Assembly (NCBI GenBank): GCA_003281505.1
Contig: QCBU01000002.1
Coordinates: 162,498-226,497, forward strand
DNA from: Prochlorococcus sp. AG-347-J14
Lineage (GTDB): Bacteria; Cyanobacteriota; Cyanobacteriia; PCC-6307; Cyanobiaceae
Reading direction: 5' to 3'
Length of the DNA stretch: 64,000 bases
Both the position numbers and the translations under genes were made by a program. Every line of letters starts with the position of its first letter. The stretch's first letter is position 1. The notes under the pieces were generated by a model, which was given only the letters and a program-made list of their open reading frames with translations, was not told the DNA's origin and ran no database searches. Positions 59,582 to 64,000 of this stretch are shown one piece after another.

Positions 59582-59728
59582 TTACTTGGACTTTTTTATT
59601 AATAAAGCTGCAATTTCAACGACTTCAGGAGATATATTTCTTAACCCTTTTCGCAAAATTGGTAATGTTGATTTATCAGCCAATTGTTCCGCAATTTTTA
59701 ATACCTTTAATTTACTTTTTGTATTAAC
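59582..59728 (-). pseudogene. C-terminal remnant of a HEAT-repeat protein
   Basis: A 48-residue open stretch has no ATG and begins right after a TAG. VLKIAEQLADKSTLPILRKGL and SPEVVEIAALLIKK show the A-L-L spacing of HEAT/PBS-lyase-like repeats. No continuation is found in the other frames upstream. This looks like a decayed or truncated gene, 4 bases from the convergent glycosyltransferase stop. It may instead be a complete gene with an odd start. Confidence 0.4.
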
Positions 59729-60046
59729 CTAAAAAAAGACTAAATATTTTATTTCTTTGAGAATTTTTTATAAAATACTAAGTACTTTTTTCTTCGTATT
59801 TGTATAAAAAACTATTTTATTAGAAGAAATTTTTTGTTTAATTTAATACAATATAAGTTGCTTTAATTTATATACTTTTCAAGCTTCTTTTTTTAAAAAC
59901 TATAAGTAATATTTCTTTAAAAATAATAAGTACAATTGCGAAAAAATTTATCATGTAAAAAGTTAATAATTTTTATATCATCCAGTAATAAAATTAACAC
60001 TATTTAGCAGATAAATACTAAAGTAACTAAAGATGTTTAAAGAACT
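59729..60046. other. AT-rich intergenic region before psaI
   Basis: 318 bases, very AT-rich, with stops in all frames. It presumably contains the psaI-psaL promoter, but no element stands out. No RNA gene recognised. Confidence 0.4.
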
Positions 60047-60160
60047 ATGCCATCTGATTTACCAAGTCTTTTACCCTCAATTTTTGTTCCATTAATTGGT
60101 ATAGCAATGCCTGCTGTTTTTATCGTATTGATTGGAAGATTAATTACAGCAACTGAATAA
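60047..60160 (+). CDS. psaI: photosystem I subunit VIII
   Basis: 37 residues: MPSDLPSLLPSIFVPLIGIA, then a hydrophobic stretch to RLITATE. One membrane helix (about 11-32) as in all PsaI. It stabilises PsaL and PSI trimers. It starts 27 bases before psaL, the usual psaI-psaL pair. It was below the gene-length cutoffs of ordinary finding. Confidence 0.95.
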   Translation: MPSDLPSLLPSIFVPLIGIAMPAVFIVLIGRLITATE

Positions 60161-60187
60161 ATTATCAAACACTAAACTATTAAAAAA

Positions 60188-60787
60188 ATGAGCGACTTTC
60201 AAAAATCATTCTCAGAATCAACAAGTTCTATTAAGTTTGATGAGAAATACATAGATACTTCTGTACAACCAAATGATATTGGTGTGGCAGAACAATGGGC
60301 AGTAAAAACAGTTGCTGATCCTTGTGTTGGTAATTTAGCTACTCCTGTTAATAGTGGTTATTTTACAAAAGCCTTCATAAATAATTTACCTTTTTACAGA
60401 GAAGGTATTTCCCCTAATTTTAGAGGTTTAGAAACTGGAGCAGCTTTTGGATATCTTCTATACGGACCTTTCACTATGACTGGCCCATTAAGAAATTCTG
60501 AATTTGCTCTAACAGCTGGACTTCTCGCTGCTATTGGAGCTGTTCATATTTTGACAGCACTTTTTGTTCTATACAATGCACCTGGTAAAGCACCTAATGT
60601 ACAACCTCCAGATGCGACTGTTTTTAATCCACCAAAGGACTTATTTACAAGAGCTGGTTGGGCTGATTTTACAAGTGGATTTTGGTTAGGAGGCTGTGGA
60701 GGAGCTGTTTTTGCTTGGTTACTTGTTGGGACATTACACTTAGATACCATAATGCCAATCATTAAAAATATTTGGACTGCTGGTTAA
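60188..60787 (+). CDS. psaL: photosystem I subunit XI
   Basis: 199 residues, longer than usual because of a charged N-terminal extension (1-40). The family core is [34 protein letters not shown] and three membrane helices. PsaL mediates PSI trimer formation. Downstream of psaI by 27 bases. Confidence 0.97.
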   Translation: MSDFQKSFSESTSSIKFDEKYIDTSVQPNDIGVAEQWAVKTVADPCVGNLATPVNSGYFTKAFINNLPFYREGISPNFRGLETGAAFGYLLYGPFTMTGPLRNSEFALTAGLLAAIGAVHILTALFVLYNAPGKAPNVQPPDATVFNPPKDLFTRAGWADFTSGFWLGGCGGAVFAWLLVGTLHLDTIMPIIKNIWTAG

Positions 60788-60846
60788 ATCCTAAATAAAA
60801 GAATAAGTAATAATTAAATTTAAAATTAAAAGTTAAGCTCTATTAA

Positions 60847-61605
60847 TTAACGTATAGTTCTGTCCCATCTATAATTTCTAACTACTCTTCCTGCCGATAA
60901 AAGTTTGGATTTATAATGCAATGAGATTTTGTCATTAGACTTTTTTAAGGTATCTAATCCTATTCCATTTCTGCCAAAATCCTTTCCAGAGCTATGGTAA
61001 TATAATCCATCTCCCTTGTAGATTCCAATATGATCACATTTTTCTTCATTTCCAAAAAATAAAAGATCGCCAGGTCGTAAAGCCGCGTACGATTCTTTGT
61101 AATAAAAAATGTGTTTACAAAAACTTTTTATTTGAAAAGAGTCTCGAGGTATATGAATTTGATGCTTTAAAAAAGCAGTCTGAATTAATCCAGAACAATC
61201 AAAATTGGGTCCTAATGTACCTCCCCAAAGGTATTCATTATTTAACTCAGATTGATCCTTGATCCATTTTAAAATTGAGTTAATTTTATCTTTTATAAAG
61301 AAGTGTTCTTTTTTTGAATTTTCAGGTTTTCCTAATTTGTATTTTTCAAAAATTAATCCATCTAAATTTATCCAACAGACGTAACCATCTTCATATAGTT
61401 GAACTAGAATTCTTGAAAATTTATGGTTGTTTTGATAAATATTTGGATAAATAATCCTAAAAATTCTATTTTTAAATATTTCAGTAACTAATTTATCTTC
61501 TGTTTCATTTTGATATCCAGAAATATTAACTTTTAATTTCCACCAAATAGTTTTTGAAAAATTAGTTTGTTTAAATAGTGAGATAGGATTTTTATAACTT
61601 TCCAT
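60847..61605 (-). CDS. NlpC/P60 peptidoglycan hydrolase with N-terminal SH3-like region
   Basis: 252 residues. The catalytic cysteine is Cys137 in NFDCSGLIQTAF, the histidine is His192 in CDHIGIYKGDG, and the third residue is His204 in YYHSSGK. RPGDLLFF precedes the His. Residues 30-95 fit an SH3-like targeting domain. Such enzymes cleave D-Glu-DAP bonds in peptides. No clear signal peptide is seen, so export may use another route. Its start codon is 3 bases from that of the divergent serine hydrolase. Confidence 0.88.
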   Translation of the reverse strand: MESYKNPISLFKQTNFSKTIWWKLKVNISGYQNETEDKLVTEIFKNRIFRIIYPNIYQNNHKFSRILVQLYEDGYVCWINLDGLIFEKYKLGKPENSKKEHFFIKDKINSILKWIKDQSELNNEYLWGGTLGPNFDCSGLIQTAFLKHQIHIPRDSFQIKSFCKHIFYYKESYAALRPGDLLFFGNEEKCDHIGIYKGDGLYYHSSGKDFGRNGIGLDTLKKSNDKISLHYKSKLLSAGRVVRNYRWDRTIR

Positions 61606-61608
61606 ACA

Positions 61609-62511
61609 ATGTCCTTCTACTATTTAAGTAAAGAAATGGGTCTAGCCTTAAATGATATTTTAGGGAGAGCATGTTCCTATAATAAAGATTTTTCAATAGA
61701 AGATATTTCGATAACTTGGATTAATTATAAAAGTGATAATAAAAGTGTATTTAAGGGTTTTGGAACTGGTATTAATAATAAAAAATTGGTTTATCCTGCC
61801 AGCATAGTTAAGTTGGTTTATGGCCTTGCTGCATTTTATTGGATTAAAAAAGGAAGTTTATTATTATCAGATGAAATTATTGATGCTGTAAGGAAAATGT
61901 TGTCTTTCTCCAGTAATAATGCAACAAGCTTTTTAATTGATTTACTTACTGGAACAACAAGTGGACCTTGCATTGAAGGCGAATTATGGGAAAATTGGAA
62001 ATACCAAAGAAGTATAATAAATGATTGGATACATGCTTTAAATTGGGAAGAATTGGTCGGTATAAATTGTTGTCAGAAGACCTGGGATGATGGACCATTT
62101 GGTCGTGAAAAAGAATTTTATGGACATGATAATAAAAATAGAAACGCTATGAATTCTGATTCAGCTGCAAGGGTTTTGGAGGAAATTATGATTCATATTG
62201 ATTATCAAAAAAATGACTTAAATTTAAGAAGTTTTTTAAAAAGAAATTTAAATAAAGTTGTGCTTAAAAACGATTACCTTAATCAAATAGATGGTTTTTT
62301 GGGTGAAAGATTACCAGAAAACATTAATTTTTGGAGTAAGGCAGGCTTAATGTCTGAAGTTAGACATGATTCAGCCTGGTGGACTAATAGTCAATCTCTA
62401 CACACGTTATTGGTTGTTTTTTGTAATGGAGAACAATATTCTAAAGATACTTCTTTCTTACCATTGATAGCAAAAGAAGTATATGAATTTAATAAGAGCT
62501 TCAAGAATTAG
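61609..62511 (+). CDS. serine hydrolase of the beta-lactamase/PBP-like fold
   Basis: 300 residues. The SxxK motif is ASIVK (Ser65, Lys68), the second motif is SSNN (101-104, in place of SDN), and the third is KAG (244-246, in place of KTG). The layout is class A beta-lactamase-like. Without a signal peptide, and with no antibiotic pressure likely, a peptidoglycan or other ester/amide substrate is more probable. It is divergent from the NlpC/P60 gene, which hints at a shared wall-related role. Confidence 0.82.
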   Translation: MSFYYLSKEMGLALNDILGRACSYNKDFSIEDISITWINYKSDNKSVFKGFGTGINNKKLVYPASIVKLVYGLAAFYWIKKGSLLLSDEIIDAVRKMLSFSSNNATSFLIDLLTGTTSGPCIEGELWENWKYQRSIINDWIHALNWEELVGINCCQKTWDDGPFGREKEFYGHDNKNRNAMNSDSAARVLEEIMIHIDYQKNDLNLRSFLKRNLNKVVLKNDYLNQIDGFLGERLPENINFWSKAGLMSEVRHDSAWWTNSQSLHTLLVVFCNGEQYSKDTSFLPLIAKEVYEFNKSFKN

Positions 62512-62513
62512 TA

Positions 62514-62726
62514 CTAAAGTATATCATCAAAATAATTAGAATCTAATTTATCAGTATATGCTTCATAAGGTAACATCATTACCTCTTTAATATTTAAATC
62601 ATTCATAATCCATTCTCTATATTCTGCTAATAAACTTTTTCTATCTTCATTATTTAATTCATAAATACGCAAGGCTGTATCTTTAAAATTTTCTTTAATT
62701 AAATTTTCAATTTCTTTCTTCTTCAT
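62514..62726 (-). CDS. hypothetical protein, 70 aa
   Basis: An acidic, helical small protein (MKKKEIENLIKENFKDTALR...). No known family, membrane segment or metal ligands. It starts 1 base after the recombinase-like stop, so it is co-transcribed with it. It converges with the serine hydrolase gene, 2 bases apart. Function unknown; it could be a partner of the recombinase-like protein. Confidence 0.6.
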   Translation of the reverse strand: MKKKEIENLIKENFKDTALRIYELNNEDRKSLLAEYREWIMNDLNIKEVMMLPYEAYTDKLDSNYFDDIL

Positions 62727-62727
62727 T

Positions 62728-63402
62728 TTATGTTAATTCTCCTTCCATAATCACTCTTCTAATTGTTGACAATGCAATTCCTGTCTGTGATCTGATTGAT
62801 CGATATGAATATCCCTCATTACGCAATCTAATTACTAAAGATTCTTTTAAGGGACTAATTTTGGGCCTTCCCCCAAGATTATTTCCAGATAATTTTCTGC
62901 GTAATTTTTGTTCTTTTTTTCTTTCATCTAAACTTTTGTCTTCTAAATTATCAAATTCATATAAAATCTTAAAAACTGAAGAATTTGCTTTAGGAGATTC
63001 ATTATCGGCAAAAAAACCAGTCAAAGTTCGCAATTTAATATTCTTATTAATAAGTTTATTTATTGTACGCAAACATTCTTTTTTATTTTTGAATGCTCTA
63101 TCAAGCTGAGTTAATATTAATTGATCACCTTCAGATAAGCAATTTATAGCTTGATTGAGTTGGGGTTTGATTTCTTCATCTAAACTTATAAATTCGGAGA
63201 AAACTAAACTGCAACCCTCGCCCTTTAAAATTTTTATTTGTTCTTCTAAATATTCATATTCATCATGTGTAGCTCTAGCATAACCTATTGCTTTAGAGTT
63301 TTTATATTTTTCAGATAGTAAAAGACGTTTTCTTTTGAATTTATAAGTCAATGTTTTATTACATATATTTTTTACTGTATCAATAAATAAATAAAAAAAC
63401 AC
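62728..63402 (-). CDS. serine-recombinase-like protein with altered active site
   Basis: 224 residues. The resolvase/invertase fold is clear: IGYARATHDEYEY, then LKGEGCSLVFSEFIS, GDQLILTQLDRAFKN, and LGGRPKISP followed by a helix-turn-helix with YSYRSIRSQTGIALSTIRRV. The position of the catalytic serine (YARVS in the family) is Thr45. The second arginine of the LDRxxR motif is Lys105. Recombination is thus doubtful, and the protein may act as a DNA-binding regulator. The first 35 residues are not part of the fold, so the start is uncertain. It co-occurs with the 70-aa gene. Confidence 0.72.
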   Translation of the reverse strand: MFFYLFIDTVKNICNKTLTYKFKRKRLLLSEKYKNSKAIGYARATHDEYEYLEEQIKILKGEGCSLVFSEFISLDEEIKPQLNQAINCLSEGDQLILTQLDRAFKNKKECLRTINKLINKNIKLRTLTGFFADNESPKANSSVFKILYEFDNLEDKSLDERKKEQKLRRKLSGNNLGGRPKISPLKESLVIRLRNEGYSYRSIRSQTGIALSTIRRVIMEGELT

Positions 63403-63695
63403 TTATTAGTACATAAAATTTAAGTTATATGGACTTCTAATTTTTTTTAAAGGTTAATTAGTTGTTCTGATAACCGTATTAAAAATAACATTCTATATTC
63501 TGTTCTAGTTTTAGTTGATGAAACAAAAAAATATTGTGTAACTATTAATTTGAATAAGGATCTTTCAAATTGTCGACGGAATAATTAAATTCATTTATTT
63601 TTGACATCTATTGGGTAGTCTTCATTTTTGAAATTATTAATAGTTAATTCAAAATGTTTTTAGTAAAATAAAAATATAGGATAGAAAAAATTAAT
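63403..63695. other. divergent intergenic region before lipA
   Basis: 293 AT-rich bases between the recombinase-like gene and lipA. One 45-codon frame without a usable start (63451-63588) is the only open stretch. It likely carries both promoters. No RNA gene recognised. Confidence 0.35.
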
Positions 63696-64000
63696 TTGAC
63701 TAATAATTCCAATAGTTTAATTTCAAAACCTGATTGGTTAAGAGTAAAAGCGCCGCAAGTTGAGAGAATTGGGAATACTGCAAATTTATTAAAAGATTTA
63801 AATCTCAATACTGTATGTCAAGAAGCAAGTTGCCCAAATATTGGTGAATGTTTTGCAAGTGGAACTGCCACTTTCCTCATAATGGGTCCTGGCTGTACTA
63901 GGGCATGTCCATATTGCGATATTGATTTTGATAGATCTAAGAGAGAATTAGATCCAACAGAACCATATCGTTTAGCCGAAGCTGTTTATAGAATGCAACT
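63696..64000 (+). CDS. lipA: lipoyl synthase (partial, continues beyond window)
   Basis: The N-terminal 101 residues from TTG 63696. Radical-SAM enzyme that inserts two sulfurs into octanoyl groups on carrier proteins. Auxiliary cluster ligands are Cys41, Cys46 and Cys52 ([13 protein letters not shown]), and the radical-SAM ligands are Cys67, Cys71 and Cys74 (GCTRACPYC). The window cuts it off. Confidence 0.96.
   Translation, partial: MTNNSNSLISKPDWLRVKAPQVERIGNTANLLKDLNLNTVCQEASCPNIGECFASGTATFLIMGPGCTRACPYCDIDFDRSKRELDPTEPYRLAEAVYRMQ

Noticed and set aside
63451..63588. 45-codon frame before lipA
   Set aside because: No start codon and no recognisable domain; kept only as part of the intergenic description.

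Overview
This window looks like a chromosome segment of a high-light-adapted Prochlorococcus (marine picocyanobacterium). The evidence is the very AT-rich, tightly packed DNA, the photosystem I genes psaA, psaB, psaD, psaI and psaL, cyanobacterial NDH-1 subunit NdhN and LdpA, CURT1/CAAD and DUF2839 proteins, an L36 without cysteines, and many TTG/GTG starts. I see no rRNA, CRISPR array or intact insertion sequence.

Layout. 1-16 kb: conserved small proteins, tRNA-Cys, a LpxB-related protein, an RNase D-like exonuclease, a cytochrome b6 cofactor-assembly protein, hemF, then mrp-rodA-histidine kinase-psaD-trpE-gshA-ppc-GNAT all on the + strand, and tRNA-Arg. 16-30 kb: recF (start obscured by a homopolymer), speD, larE, a tandem CobO-like protein, a MoeB-rhodanese protein, a CAAD/CURT1 protein, a fructosamine kinase, a CrtD-like flavoenzyme, tyrA, a decayed DinG-like protein, DUF2839, recA with a perfect LexA-box palindrome upstream, a HAD phosphatase, tRNA-Gln, and ndhN-ldpA on the - strand. 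30.5-46.6 kb: one long S10/spc/alpha ribosomal cluster from rplC to prfA, including secY, adk, rpoA and truA, preceded by a structured leader. 46.6-48.6 kb: an HNH nuclease, alr and tRNA-Ser.

48.6-50.9 kb is a small accessory islet behind tRNA-Ser. It holds an integrase C-terminal remnant, a SGNH hydrolase, a DUF5989 protein and a broken SxtJ-like membrane protein gene. After it come a HAD phosphatase and a CbiG-CobJ fusion, psaA-psaB with a strong terminator, a GT2 glycosyltransferase, a HEAT-repeat remnant, psaI-psaL, a divergent NlpC/P60 and serine-hydrolase pair, an unusual serine-recombinase-like gene with a 70-aa partner, and the start of lipA.

Most of the window is core metabolism: photosystem I, porphyrin, cobalamin and aromatic amino acid synthesis, carbon fixation through PEP carboxylase, translation, and DNA repair. 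The least ordinary parts are the tRNA-Ser islet with its decaying SxtJ/DUF5989/SGNH cassette, the two ribosomal proteins (L31, L36) that have lost their zinc ligands, the recF start, and several genes that keep family architecture but have lost catalytic motifs (histidine kinase, DinG-like, serine recombinase).
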